A stretch of 60,529 nt of DNA from Pseudoalteromonas rubra (GTDB lineage Bacteria; Pseudomonadota; Gammaproteobacteria; Enterobacterales; Alteromonadaceae): positions 1 to 60,529 of the forward strand of contig NZ_AHCD03000038.1 of the NCBI RefSeq assembly GCF_000238295.3. The letters are read 5' to 3'. Under the pieces are notes generated by a model. The model was not told the DNA's origin. It ran no database searches and saw only the letters and a list, made by a program, of their open reading frames with translations. A program made the position numbers and the translations under genes. Below, piece by piece: positions 16,754 through 26,635 of this stretch. Position 1 is the stretch's first letter. Every line of letters starts with the position of its first letter.

Positions 16754-17179
16754 TTAACGGTCTTCTTCGTTGTCCCAGTTACCCAGGTCATCTTCTGTGC
16801 CTACTTCGCCGTCAGGCCCCATAGAAAAGACGTCGATTTTACCCATTTCACCCGGACTAACCAGCTGATACGGATTACCCCAAGGATCTTCAGGTAGCTT
16901 TGAAATGAAGCCGCCGTCCGGGAAACGCTTTGGCACCGGATCGATGGTGGTTTGTGTCACCAGGGCTTCCAGGCCTTGCTCTGTGGTTGGATACTTTTTA
17001 TTTTTAAGCTTGTACATTTTCATTGCGTCTTCAATCTGACGAATGTCCAGCATCGCTTTTTCTTTTGCTGCTTCTTCTTGTTGACCCATGATGTTGGGTG
17101 CCACGATAGACATGATCATCCCGATGATGACCAGAACCACCATTACTTCTAATAATGAAAAGCCGGATTGTTTTTTCAC
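16754..17179 (-). CDS. gspG: type II secretion major pseudopilin GspG
   Basis: A 141-residue major pseudopilin. MKKQSGFSLLEVMVVLVIIG is the leader and helix, and the C-terminus has the calcium-binding region typical of GspG (FSMGPDGEVGTEDDLGNWD). The GTG start at 17179 is preceded by GAGGT at suitable spacing. A 72-bp gap to gspF is the longest internal gap of the operon and may allow separate expression of this abundant subunit. Confidence 0.95.
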   Translation of the reverse strand: MKKQSGFSLLEVMVVLVIIGMIMSIVAPNIMGQQEEAAKEKAMLDIRQIEDAMKMYKLKNKKYPTTEQGLEALVTQTTIDPVPKRFPDGGFISKLPEDPWGNPYQLVSPGEMGKIDVFSMGPDGEVGTEDDLGNWDNEEDR

Positions 17180-17251
17180 GTTGATTACCTCAATGCTGTT
17201 AGCGTGTGGTGCCAGACCGACACGCTGATGTTATATATGCAATTAATTTGA

Positions 17252-18478
17252 CTACAGACCAATTGCTTTGTTCATCGCCATGATTGGCTGTAGGATCGCC
17301 ATTACGATAAACAGCACGATCACGGCCATGCTTGCAATCATGGCGGGTTCGAGCAGTTTTAACGAAACGCTGACCATACTTTCGAATTCCCTGTCCTGGT
17401 TGTTAGCAGCACGCTCTAGCATTTGCTCCAGTTCCCCGGACTTTTCACCACTTGCAATCATATGAAGCATCATGGGCGGAAATAACTTTGTTTGTGCCAG
17501 TGCAGCTCGCAGGCTTGCACCCTCACTCACATGGGTTGCCGCTTCGGTCACGGCCGCTTTTATCTTCTCGTTTTCCAGTACCTGGCCAGAGATTTTCATC
17601 CCTTCCAGCAAAGGTACAGAACTGGAAGACAAAATACTCAGAGTACGGGCAAAGCGCGCGGTATTAATGCCACGACTGATTTTACCAATGCCCGGTAGCT
17701 GTAACAGCTTGGCATCGTACCAAAAACGGACCTTGGGTCGTTTAAGCGCTTGTTTGATTAAAAAGACGCTGCCGAAAATGGCGATAAGAGACACCATCCA
17801 GTAGGCCTGCACAAAATTACTGGCTGCCATAACCCATTCTGTTGTCCACGGCAGGACCTGCTTAGATTTCTCAAAGGTTTTTAGGATTTTTGGTACCACA
17901 GTACCCAGCAGAACCGACACGATAGCAATTGCAAATATCACCAGAATGGTAGGATAAACCATCGCTTGCGTGATCTGACTACGCATATGTTGACGCTGTT
18001 CGGTGTAATCCGCCAGGCGATTTAATACTTGATCCAAATGGCCCGACTTTTCACCAGCTGCCACCATCGCCCGATACAAGTTATCGAACACATGCGGGAA
18101 CTCTGACATACCATCTGCCAGCGTGTAACCTTCCACCACTTTAGAACGAACTGCCATCAGCATGCGTTTGAGACGTGGCTTTTCACACTGCTCTGCCACT
18201 GCCATTACAGCGGCTTCGACTGGCAAAGAAGATTGGATTAACGTCGCTAGCTGGCGGGTGATCAGGGCAATATCAGAAACCGAAGGTTTATAACCACGTG
18301 ACAAACTAAAGCCACCTGAACTGGCGGACTTCTCTTTTTCCGCAGCCGGCGCCACCTCAAGTGGCATCATGGCTTTTTCACGCAACATCTGGCGAACCTG
18401 TTTGGCAGTATCTGCCTCCAGTATGCCTTTTTTCTCTTTTCCTTTGCCGTCTAAAGCACGATACTCAAACGCAGCCAT
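17252..18478 (-). CDS. gspF: type II secretion inner-membrane platform protein GspF
   Basis: A 408-residue polytopic protein with the two repeated T2SSF domains (about 70-195 and 270-395) and membrane helices at about 170-190, 220-240 and 375-397. It anchors the platform that couples GspE to pseudopilus growth. Its start overlaps the gspE stop (TAATG). Confidence 0.95.
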   Translation of the reverse strand: MAAFEYRALDGKGKEKKGILEADTAKQVRQMLREKAMMPLEVAPAAEKEKSASSGGFSLSRGYKPSVSDIALITRQLATLIQSSLPVEAAVMAVAEQCEKPRLKRMLMAVRSKVVEGYTLADGMSEFPHVFDNLYRAMVAAGEKSGHLDQVLNRLADYTEQRQHMRSQITQAMVYPTILVIFAIAIVSVLLGTVVPKILKTFEKSKQVLPWTTEWVMAASNFVQAYWMVSLIAIFGSVFLIKQALKRPKVRFWYDAKLLQLPGIGKISRGINTARFARTLSILSSSSVPLLEGMKISGQVLENEKIKAAVTEAATHVSEGASLRAALAQTKLFPPMMLHMIASGEKSGELEQMLERAANNQDREFESMVSVSLKLLEPAMIASMAVIVLFIVMAILQPIMAMNKAIGL

Positions 18479-20031
18479 TAGCCTTCCTCACGGGTGACCC
18501 GCATCACCTCTTCCAGCGTCGTCTGACCTTTCAGCACCCGGGCACAGCCGTCCTGACGAATGCTCGGACTGAACGTCCGTATGTACTTCTCAACCGACTG
18601 TTCACCTTTACCGTTGTGGATCAATTCACGAATGTGCTCGTCCACTATCAGTAATTCATGAATACCGGTTCGGCCCTTATAACCGTTGAAGTTACACTCT
18701 TCACAGCCAACAGCACGATATATGGTTGTTTGCGCACCTTTCTCGACCCCCAGTAGCTCGCACTCGCGATCATCCGCCAGGTGGGCTTCTTTACAGTTAG
18801 GGCATAAAGTTCGTACCAGTCGTTGAGACAAGACACCCAACAAAGATGAAGAGAGCAGGAAGGGTTCAACGCCCATATCTTCCATCCGGGTGATCGCACC
18901 CGACGCGGTATTGGTGTGCAGAGTTGACATCACCAAGTGACCTGTAAGTGACGCCTGAACACCTATCTGGGCAGTTTCCAAATCCCGGATCTCACCAACC
19001 ATCACCACATCCGGATCCTGACGCAGTATCGCGCGCAGACCACGAGCAAAGGTCATATCCACTTTGGGGTTCACCTGAGTCTGACCAATCCCGGGGATCT
19101 CATATTCAATAGGATCTTCTACAGTCAGTATATTGCGATCTCTGGAGTTAATCTGCGTCATGCCGGCATACAAGGTGGTACTCTTACCAGAACCTGTCGG
19201 CCCGGTAACCAGAATGATACCGTGTGGCTTGGCAATGATCTCAGCAAATAGCTCTCGGTTACGCTCCGTCATCCCCAAATCTTCCAGATTCAGACGCGCA
19301 TTGTTCTTGTCTAACAGACGCAATACAACACGCTCACCAAAACTGGATGGCATGGTGGAAACCCGCACATCAACAGCACGACCAGCAATACGTAAACTGA
19401 TCCGGCCATCCTGTGGAACACGCTTTTCAGCGATATCGAGTTTAGCCATAACCTTGATCCGGGATACCAGCAGTGAAGAGAGCTTACGATTAGGTTTAAG
19501 CACCTCTTTCAACACGCCATCCACCCGGAACCGGATCACTAACTCTTGCTCAAAGGTCTCGATATGAATATCCGAGGCCCCTTCTTTGATTGCTTCGCTC
19601 AGCATGGCGTTGATCAGTTTGATGATCGGCGCATCGTCATCGGCAGCAAGCAAGTCTTCGGTTTGCGGCATTTCTTCGGCGAGCGAGAAGAGGTCAACTT
19701 CGTTGCCTATGTCTTCCATCATCTGCTGTGTTTCAGAGCTGTCTCGCTGATACGATGCTTCCAGTAGCAACTCAAACTTGTCGTCATCCAGCTGCTCAAG
19801 GGTAAACCCAGCCTGAGCAATACGACGTACTTCAAGCAATGCATCCAGCGAGGGCTGACCTTTGTAGTAAACTTTCAGTCCTTCCGGTTGCTGACTTAAC
19901 AGCAAGCTCTGGCGCCTGGCATAGGCAAAGGGCAGGCGCACATGCGACCCGGCCTCTGTATCCATTGAATCATCCAGCGGCAACGCTGTTTCATCATGAC
20001 CGTCAATGAGTTCCTGTATTGCCTCAGTCAT
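18478..20031 (-). CDS. gspE: type II secretion ATPase GspE
   Basis: A 517-residue hexameric ATPase. The N-terminal domain binds GspL. Walker A is GPTGSGKST (about 277-285), followed by Asp and His boxes and a Walker B region around VVMVGEIRDLETA. The tetracysteine zinc module (CPNC, then CEEC) is complete. It overlaps gspD by eight bases. Confidence 0.97.
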   Translation of the reverse strand: MTEAIQELIDGHDETALPLDDSMDTEAGSHVRLPFAYARRQSLLLSQQPEGLKVYYKGQPSLDALLEVRRIAQAGFTLEQLDDDKFELLLEASYQRDSSETQQMMEDIGNEVDLFSLAEEMPQTEDLLAADDDAPIIKLINAMLSEAIKEGASDIHIETFEQELVIRFRVDGVLKEVLKPNRKLSSLLVSRIKVMAKLDIAEKRVPQDGRISLRIAGRAVDVRVSTMPSSFGERVVLRLLDKNNARLNLEDLGMTERNRELFAEIIAKPHGIILVTGPTGSGKSTTLYAGMTQINSRDRNILTVEDPIEYEIPGIGQTQVNPKVDMTFARGLRAILRQDPDVVMVGEIRDLETAQIGVQASLTGHLVMSTLHTNTASGAITRMEDMGVEPFLLSSSLLGVLSQRLVRTLCPNCKEAHLADDRECELLGVEKGAQTTIYRAVGCEECNFNGYKGRTGIHELLIVDEHIRELIHNGKGEQSVEKYIRTFSPSIRQDGCARVLKGQTTLEEVMRVTREEG

Positions 20032-22084
20032 TGTTCTTCTCGTTTTGCTCGTTCAGAAACTCTTCATACGTGGGTGGCAATACCATGGCATCATCCCACT
20101 GTGGCAGGATAGGTGCGTCTTGCAGCGGCATCAGGTCAATACCATCTTCACGCTGCTTAGTCTGCTCACCGCGGATAAACTTATATTTAGCATGGCTCAG
20201 CTCGTTCATGCTGCGGCTGTCACGAACAATCGTCGGACGAATAAATACCAACAGGTTACGCTTACGCTTAGTCGTGTTCGTTGACTTGAACAAGTGCCCT
20301 AAGAATGGGATATCACCCAACAGAGGTACTTTAGAGACACTTTCCTGAACATCTTCGTCAATCAGACCACCCAGGATAACCATGCCGCCATCATCCGCGA
20401 TGACGGTTGTGTTGATAGCACGTTTATTCACTGAGATATCAACCGCGGTTGCACCGCTGACGCTGGAAACTTCCTGCTCAATGGTTAGCTGTACTGCGGT
20501 GCCATCATTAATTTGTGGCGTGACTTTCAATTTAACACCCACTTCCTGACGGTCAACGGTCTGGAACGGGTTAGAGTTGTTTTCACTGGCCGTTGAGCCT
20601 GTGATGATAGGCACTTCCTGACCGACAATCATAGACGCTTCTTCGTTGTCCATGGTCGTGATTGATGGTGTAGCCAGAATATTTGAGTTGGTATCGGTTG
20701 ATACGGCCTGGATGATCGCACCCCAGTCGTTTTTCACCACACCCATTGCCAGACCATTGATGCCGCCCAGCAAAGAGCCCAGAGCACCTAAATCACCTTC
20801 AACGGTTTCGTTGTATTCGGTTATCTTAGTCGGATCTTCTGTACCTGCCTGAGTACGAACAACCGTCTTATCACGCGCCTGTTCAGCCGCCACAGCCAAT
20901 GAGCCAACCGGTACTGTTGTGCCGTTATTGAACTGCAACATGCCACCTTTTTCGGTGATCCATTGCAGACCAAAGTTGATACCATCACCTTCTTGTACTT
21001 CTACAACAATGGCTTCAACCAGTACCTGAGCACGGCGGACGTCAAGTTTTTCAATAACGCTGGCCAGCGATCGCATAGTGTCCGGTTGTGCGGTGATAAC
21101 CAATGAGTTTGAATCTTCGTGCGCCTCAATGCTGGTTTCGTTCTTGTTACTGCGGGTACGGGTCTTACTTCCCCCCTGCGCTTCTTCTTGCAGGGTTTTA
21201 CTCACCCCTTGCAGTACTTTAACCAGCTCCTCAGCTTTTGCGTAATCAAGATAGAATACCTGCGTATTACCCTGGTTTTGCAATTCTTCATCCAGGCGTT
21301 TAATCAATTCTATGGCTCGGGTACGCGCTTGCACTTCACCACTGACTACAACACTATTGGTTCGGTTGTCAGAGACTATTTTTGGGATCAAAAACTGTGG
21401 AACCTGATTTTTACCGCCATCTTTATAAATTTTTTCAACCACTTGAACAACATCGTCGGCCGTGGCATGTTGCAGGCGTACAATGTCAACGCGCTGATCA
21501 CCTGCCTGATCTACTGATTTGATGATGCTCACTAGGCGATTCACCGACGCAGCATGGCCTGTCAGCATCATCACGTTGGCGGAGTTAAAGTTAGTCACGT
21601 GACCGCCGTCTTTTTGATCACTGAACTGACGGATCAATGGGCCCAGTTCCTGTACGCTAACGTTTTTAACTTCCACAACCCGGGTGATCATCACGTCTCC
21701 GCTGTCCATATCACCGTCGCCGACCAGAGGTACATTGGCTTTTTTACCATCCGAGCTACGTACGACTTTCAGTACCCCAGTTTCCATTTCAACGACCGCA
21801 TAGCCGTAGACTTCCAGTACGTTAAGGAAAAACTGATAGTAAAGCGCCTCATCCATCAGCTCATAGCTGCGAACATTAATGTTGCCCCGTACATTTGGGT
21901 CAATAATGATGGTTTTGTTGAGATTCTTACTGATGATATTAATGAACTCGTTAATATCAGTGCCTTTAAAGTTGGCCGCATACTCAACCGCAGAAACAGA
22001 CAAGGACAATCCAGCCGCAAATAACAGAGCTGCATACTTAGCTAACCCTTTTTTGATTTTTGTGAGGTGTAGCTTTCTACCCAT
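20024..22084 (-). CDS. gspD: type II secretion outer-membrane secretin GspD
   Basis: A 686-residue secretin from ATG 22084; the frame extending to 22156 runs into gspC and is rejected. It has a signal peptide (about 1-33), then N0-N3 periplasmic domains. The C-terminal secretin domain includes the VPLLGDIPFLGHLF signature. It forms the outer-membrane channel. The C-terminal S-domain end is short, so a pilotin partner outside the window is possible. Confidence 0.95.
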   Translation of the reverse strand: MGRKLHLTKIKKGLAKYAALLFAAGLSLSVSAVEYAANFKGTDINEFINIISKNLNKTIIIDPNVRGNINVRSYELMDEALYYQFFLNVLEVYGYAVVEMETGVLKVVRSSDGKKANVPLVGDGDMDSGDVMITRVVEVKNVSVQELGPLIRQFSDQKDGGHVTNFNSANVMMLTGHAASVNRLVSIIKSVDQAGDQRVDIVRLQHATADDVVQVVEKIYKDGGKNQVPQFLIPKIVSDNRTNSVVVSGEVQARTRAIELIKRLDEELQNQGNTQVFYLDYAKAEELVKVLQGVSKTLQEEAQGGSKTRTRSNKNETSIEAHEDSNSLVITAQPDTMRSLASVIEKLDVRRAQVLVEAIVVEVQEGDGINFGLQWITEKGGMLQFNNGTTVPVGSLAVAAEQARDKTVVRTQAGTEDPTKITEYNETVEGDLGALGSLLGGINGLAMGVVKNDWGAIIQAVSTDTNSNILATPSITTMDNEEASMIVGQEVPIITGSTASENNSNPFQTVDRQEVGVKLKVTPQINDGTAVQLTIEQEVSSVSGATAVDISVNKRAINTTVIADDGGMVILGGLIDEDVQESVSKVPLLGDIPFLGHLFKSTNTTKRKRNLLVFIRPTIVRDSRSMNELSHAKYKFIRGEQTKQREDGIDLMPLQDAPILPQWDDAMVLPPTYEEFLNEQNEKNND

Positions 22085-22112
22085 GATTTTTATAACTCCA
22101 AAATTATTGTCT

Positions 22113-23003
22113 TTACAGGCTAAATTGCACATCGACAGTCTGGCCGTCACGTTCAATCGTGATATTGGCGTCAGTGCTATTTCTCAGCTCATTCATTGCT
22201 GACATAGCCTGTTTCATATCCGTGAGTTGGAAGCCATTAATAGCAATGGCGAGATCGTTATTTTTAAGCCCCATTTTCTTAAACAGTTCGGGGTCTTTGC
22301 CTGGACGCAAGCGATAACCAACCAGTTGGCCATTGCGTCGTTCAGGCGAAATACGAATGTAGTCAAACAGTTTACCCGGCTCAGCCAGCAATTCGTCACG
22401 ACGTTGCTTGAGCTCCTCACGGGTTTGATTACTGACTCTATTTGGTTTTGCGGTGGTCCGACGAGGCTGTACAGGTGTCGCAACCTGACGGCTGAACTCG
22501 ATGCCATCAAGCATCAAAGTTTCAAACCGACCACTCACATCCAGGATCACCCTGTCTGGCAGAACCTGAGCTAGTTTGGCACGGGTACCCTTAACGGCAT
22601 CCTGGACTACGTAAGTTTCCTGGCGCCCCTGAGATTCAATAATCGCCAGCCCGGCAGCATCATTCTGGCTGACTGCAACAATACCAGTCAGGCGCACATT
22701 TAGCTGCGTTTCGGGTGCATCAGAAATCACCGGCTTAGGCGCTTCAACCACAGGCTTTTCATTGGCTTTGCCAAATACGTTGTGGCCAAGAATAGAACGA
22801 CTGCTGACCGCTGCCGAATTCTGTGCATAAACTTGAGATTGGGTAGGTAAAGGCTGGGTCTGCGGTACTGGCCAAAGCAACCAAAATAACTTAGCAAAAA
22901 GAAATGCGATATACACAACAGCCAAATACACCACCAGGCGGCTAAGTTTCGCGTGGGGTAAGTTATGTAGTAATTTTTGCAACTGTTGTAGCTGTAATTC
23001 CAT
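22113..23003 (-). CDS. gspC: type II secretion protein GspC
   Basis: A 296-residue bitopic inner-membrane protein. It has one helix (about 23-45), a homology region domain (about 95-170) that contacts the secretin, and a C-terminal PDZ domain (about 205-295) that helps select substrates. It is the first gene of the twelve-gene operon; the promoter must lie in the 241-bp gap shared with hslR, but I see no strong one. Confidence 0.93.
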   Translation of the reverse strand: MELQLQQLQKLLHNLPHAKLSRLVVYLAVVYIAFLFAKLFWLLWPVPQTQPLPTQSQVYAQNSAAVSSRSILGHNVFGKANEKPVVEAPKPVISDAPETQLNVRLTGIVAVSQNDAAGLAIIESQGRQETYVVQDAVKGTRAKLAQVLPDRVILDVSGRFETLMLDGIEFSRQVATPVQPRRTTAKPNRVSNQTREELKQRRDELLAEPGKLFDYIRISPERRNGQLVGYRLRPGKDPELFKKMGLKNNDLAIAINGFQLTDMKQAMSAMNELRNSTDANITIERDGQTVDVQFSL

Positions 23004-23244
23004 ATGTCATATTCTTATTCTGTTGAGCGCCTCAGTGTACCGCCTCGAATTCGATTCAACAAGCACGCGTATATGAAACTTTAAAGTAAATAGGTACAAC
23101 TTAGAATACCTAACTGAACACAGCATTAACAGTGTCTGTGGCTGAGATGTAACCACATCAGAGCGTGTTCAGATGCTTTTTTTGCCTCATCAAATGTGTT
23201 AAATTTCACCGATTAAATTAGCTTTGGGCATTAGTTAACGAATT

Positions 23245-23655
23245 GTGACAAAAGTCAATCAAGAAAACAACCTAAGCGAAGTGAAAGTACGCCTGGACAA
23301 GTGGCTCTGGGCGGCACGCTTTTATAAAACCCGTACCATCGCCCGCGAGATGATCCAAGGTGGCAAGGTACACTACAATGGCCAACGCTGTAAACCCAGC
23401 CGAATGGTTGAGGTTGGCGCGGTCATCAAACTGGCACAAGGTTTTGATGAGAAAGAAGTCACCGTGCTGCAAGTTATGGAAAAGCGCCAAAGCGCCCCCA
23501 TTGCCCAGACCCTCTATGAAGAGTCAGCAGCCAGCCTTGAAAAACGGGCACAAAATGCCATTGCGCGCAAAAACAACAGCTTTTTTGCACCGCGCCCTGA
23601 GCATAAACCAGATAAAAAGCAGCGTCGCGAACTGCTCAAACTGAAATCTAGCTAG
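23245..23655 (+). CDS. hslR: heat shock protein 15 (HslR), ribosome-associated S4 domain
   Basis: A 136-residue protein with the S4 RNA-binding domain VRLDKWLWAARFYKTR, close to E. coli Hsp15. Hsp15 rescues stalled 50S subunits carrying nascent chains. The GTG start at 23245 gives an N-terminus slightly longer than E. coli's; a GTG at 23281 is an alternative, and neither has a strong ribosome site. It lies 11 bp before hslO, as in E. coli. Confidence 0.92.
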   Translation: MTKVNQENNLSEVKVRLDKWLWAARFYKTRTIAREMIQGGKVHYNGQRCKPSRMVEVGAVIKLAQGFDEKEVTVLQVMEKRQSAPIAQTLYEESAASLEKRAQNAIARKNNSFFAPRPEHKPDKKQRRELLKLKSS

Positions 23656-23666
23656 GATCCGAATTG

Positions 23667-24512
23667 ATGCAACAAGATTTACTTCATCGATATATTTTCG
23701 ATCAACTCGATGTACGTGGCGAACTCGTACAAATTGAACAAACCTTTAATGACATTATCAGTGGTCATGACTACCCAAAGGAAGTGCAAACCTTATTGGG
23801 TGAGCTATTGCTTGCATCCAGCCTGTTGACTGCCACTTTAAAGTTTGAAGGCGACATCACTGTACAATTACAAGGTGATGGCCCGGTTAAGTACGCAGCC
23901 ATCAACGGCGATCACAAGCAAAATATGCGCGGTATCGCCCGCCTGCAAGGTGAGATAGCAGGTGGCAGTATTCAGGACCTGATGGGTAAAGGCTATATGG
24001 TGATCACCATCACCCCAAATAAGGGTGAGCGTTACCAAGGGGTTGTGCCACTGAATGGGGAGACCTTAGCGGCTTGTCTGGAAGACTATTTTATCCAGTC
24101 AGAACAACTCAAAACCCGCTTGTGGTTTACCACCGATGTGACCGGTGAACGTGCCAAAGCAGCCGGATTGTTCTTGCAGGTACTGCCAGTCGACAAAACC
24201 AAGTCGGAAGAGGATTTTGCGCATTTAGAAGCACTGAGCAACACCATTAAAGATGAGGAGCTGCTCACACTGGACGCACAAACGGTCCTGACACGCTTAT
24301 ATCACGAAGATAACCCACAGTTGTTCAAACCCCAGGAAATTAACTTTGTCTGCGGTTGCAGCCGTGACAAAACCATAAGTGCACTGGCCAACATCGGCCA
24401 GGAGGCGCTGTTAGAGGATATCCAGAAGCAAGGTGAGATCAATATCAGCTGTCATTACTGCTTAAAAAATTACCGATTTAAAGAACAAGATATCAAGGCA
24501 ATTTTTAATTAG
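23667..24512 (+). CDS. hslO: redox-regulated chaperone Hsp33
   Basis: A 281-residue holdase chaperone switched on by oxidative unfolding. The C-terminal zinc switch CGC...CHYC is intact (FVCGCSRD and SCHYCLKN). ATG 23667 was chosen; the TTG one codon earlier is also possible. It is paired with hslR and followed by a strong terminator. Confidence 0.95.
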   Translation: MQQDLLHRYIFDQLDVRGELVQIEQTFNDIISGHDYPKEVQTLLGELLLASSLLTATLKFEGDITVQLQGDGPVKYAAINGDHKQNMRGIARLQGEIAGGSIQDLMGKGYMVITITPNKGERYQGVVPLNGETLAACLEDYFIQSEQLKTRLWFTTDVTGERAKAAGLFLQVLPVDKTKSEEDFAHLEALSNTIKDEELLTLDAQTVLTRLYHEDNPQLFKPQEINFVCGCSRDKTISALANIGQEALLEDIQKQGEINISCHYCLKNYRFKEQDIKAIFN

Positions 24513-24539
24513 CCGGGGTATTTTTATCATATTGGAGAC

Positions 24540-24565
24540 AAGCCGCCATTTTGGCGGCTTTTTTG
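24540..24565 (+). terminator. terminator of hslR-hslO
   Basis: AAGCCGCC, ATTTT, GGCGGCTTTTTT forms a compact GC-rich hairpin with a T-tract about 30 bp after the hslO stop. Confidence 0.9.
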
Positions 24566-24576
24566 TCGCTAAAAAT

Positions 24577-24622
24577 TGATACCGGTGTCATTTTAAGGTC
24601 ACATTTCATGACACCGGTATCA
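24577..24622. promoter_or_regulatory. paired LacI-family-like operators upstream of pckA
   Basis: TGATACCGGTGTCA (24577-24590) and TGACACCGGTATCA (24609-24622) are each near-perfect palindromes around a central CG, the form of LacI-family operators. They are also exact inverted copies of each other. Their centres are 32 bp apart, about three helical turns. They lie between the hslO terminator and a -10-like TATAAT at 24704-24709. The regulator is unknown. Confidence 0.5.
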
Positions 24623-24771
24623 TTGAAATTATTCGATTTTTTTGACAAATTTATGGCGTTTTACCCGGTTCCAGGGCTCGAATATCTGAATTTCATCTGT
24701 TACTATAATTTCAGCTTTTGGTGAAACTTCTCCAGAGCTATCCCGTTCAATTCTCACATTTAGGTATAAAC

Positions 24772-26310
24772 ATGACTTCAAGCGCTACTCGTTTTGTCGA
24801 CTTAACTGCAGCTGAACTTGTCGAACACGCCATCCGCCGTGGTGAAGGGACTTTGGCCGCAAATGGAGCTTTTGTAGCAAAAACTGGCCGCCGCACAGGG
24901 CGTTCACCTAACGATCGTTTTATCGTTAAAGAGCCAAGCACAGAAAGCGACATCCAATGGGGTAACGTTAATCGCCCATTCGATGCGGACAAATTCAACG
25001 CGCTGTGGGCCCGTGTAGAAGCACACGTGAACAGCAACGACCACTTCGTCTCTCACCTTGAAGTGGGTTCAGATCCTGAGCACTATTTACCCGTTGTTGT
25101 AACAACAGAAACAGCTTGGCACCACATTTTTGCCAAAAACATGTTTATCGAGCCTGAAAAATACAATGCAGCTGATTTACCCCAATGGCAGGTAATGAAT
25201 GTACCATCTTTCGTTTGCGACCCAGAGCGCGATGGCACTAACAGTGACGGTACAGTGATTATCAACTTTGCAGAGCGCAAAGTGCTTATCGCAGGTATGC
25301 ATTACGCCGGTGAAATGAAAAAGTCTATGTTCTCAGTACAAAACTTCCTGTTACCAGCGAAGGGCGTACTGCCAATGCACTGTAGTGCGAACGTAGGCCA
25401 AGCAGGCGACACCACCTTATTCTTCGGTTTGTCTGGCACAGGTAAAACCACCTTGTCGGCAGATCCTAAGCGCTTCCTGATTGGTGATGATGAGCACGGC
25501 TGGGCACCTGGCAGTGTTTTCAACATCGAAGGCGGTTGTTATGCAAAATGTATCGACCTGTCTCAGAAGAATGAACCTGTCATCTGGAATGCTATTAAAT
25601 TCGGTACCATCCTTGAAAACGTGGTACTAGACGAAGATCGTGTTCCTGATTTCAATGATACCAGCCTGACACAAAATACGCGCGCAGCTTACCCGCTTGA
25701 GCACGTTGAAAAGCGTAAAGTAGAGAACCGTGCTGGCGAACCTCGCGCAGTGGTTTTCCTGACTTGTGATGTCAGTGGTGTACTACCGCCTGTGTCTATT
25801 CTGTCAGAAGAAGCCGCGGCTTATCACTTCCTGAGCGGTTACACTGCAAAGGTAGGTTCTACAGAAATTGGGTCAACGTCAGACATCGAGTCAACTTTCT
25901 CGACTTGTTTCGGCGCACCTTTCTTCCCGCGTCCGGCAGGCGTCTACGCAGAACTTCTTATGAAGCGTGTACGTGAGTTCAACTCAAAAGTTTACCTGGT
26001 TAACACTGGCTGGACTGGCGGTCCTTACGGTATTGGTAAACGTTTCGATATCCCGACCACACGTGCTGTGATTGACGCAATCGTTAACGACACACTGGAA
26101 GGCGTAGAGACACAACACATTGACGCACTAAACCTGGACGTACCGGTTGCTGTACCAGGCGTAGACAGCAAGTTGCTTAACCCAATCAACACTTGGGAAG
26201 ACAAAGCAAAATATGCTGAGTATGCGTCTAAGCTGGCTGCAGACTTCGAAGCGAACTTCGCAAAATACGATGTCTCTGAAGCCATCAAATCAGCAGGTCC
26301 TCGCGGCTAA
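24772..26310 (+). CDS. pckA: phosphoenolpyruvate carboxykinase (ATP)
   Basis: A 512-residue enzyme that converts oxaloacetate and ATP to PEP, the first step of gluconeogenesis. The P-loop GLSGTGKTTLSAD, the metal and substrate loop IGDDEHGW and the N-terminal GRRTGRSPNDRF motif are present. ATG 24772 (MTSSATRF) has AGGT about eight bases upstream. The 18-codon extension to 24718 is unlikely. The upstream operator-like palindromes suggest carbon-source control. Confidence 0.96.
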   Translation: MTSSATRFVDLTAAELVEHAIRRGEGTLAANGAFVAKTGRRTGRSPNDRFIVKEPSTESDIQWGNVNRPFDADKFNALWARVEAHVNSNDHFVSHLEVGSDPEHYLPVVVTTETAWHHIFAKNMFIEPEKYNAADLPQWQVMNVPSFVCDPERDGTNSDGTVIINFAERKVLIAGMHYAGEMKKSMFSVQNFLLPAKGVLPMHCSANVGQAGDTTLFFGLSGTGKTTLSADPKRFLIGDDEHGWAPGSVFNIEGGCYAKCIDLSQKNEPVIWNAIKFGTILENVVLDEDRVPDFNDTSLTQNTRAAYPLEHVEKRKVENRAGEPRAVVFLTCDVSGVLPPVSILSEEAAAYHFLSGYTAKVGSTEIGSTSDIESTFSTCFGAPFFPRPAGVYAELLMKRVREFNSKVYLVNTGWTGGPYGIGKRFDIPTTRAVIDAIVNDTLEGVETQHIDALNLDVPVAVPGVDSKLLNPINTWEDKAKYAEYASKLAADFEANFAKYDVSEAIKSAGPRG

Positions 26311-26340
26311 GCTAATTTAGATTCAGATTCCTTTATCAAA

Positions 26341-26367
26341 AGCGCCCCTCGTTGGGCGTTTTTTTAT
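26341..26367 (+). terminator. terminator of pckA
   Basis: GCGCCC, a CTCGTT loop and GGGCGT are followed by TTTTTTT, 30 bp after the pckA stop. Confidence 0.8.
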
Positions 26368-26410
26368 GCCTGATAGTCCCGTATTCTCTGGCGCGCTGCC
26401 ACTTAAAGTA

Positions 26411-26631
26411 ATACCAATTTGCTTAATTACTTGTGCTATTCTGAGACGAGAAAATGGGGTCGATAACACCGCTCACACATCCTGCTATCGCTGAGACTTC
26501 TACGCCCCTATAGGCGAGGCAAAAATTTGCGAACTTATACCTTAGATAAAGGTTATAAATGAGAAACTTTTAACACCGTTAGCGTCATACTTGCGCCTTC
26601 AAATAGAACTGTTACTAAGTAAAATTGATAT
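26411..26631. repeat. MITE-like dispersed repeat, copy A
   Basis: This 221-bp non-coding element begins ATACCAATTTGCTTAATT. It ends in an imperfect inverted copy (AGTAAAATTGATAT on the plus strand). The ends and the segment ATGAGAAACTTTTAACACCG match copy C at 38982-39143. Copy A has roughly 60 extra bases in the middle. No transposase is encoded. It fills the gap between pckA and the convergent unknown gene. Confidence 0.7.
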
Positions 26632-26635
26632 AAAG

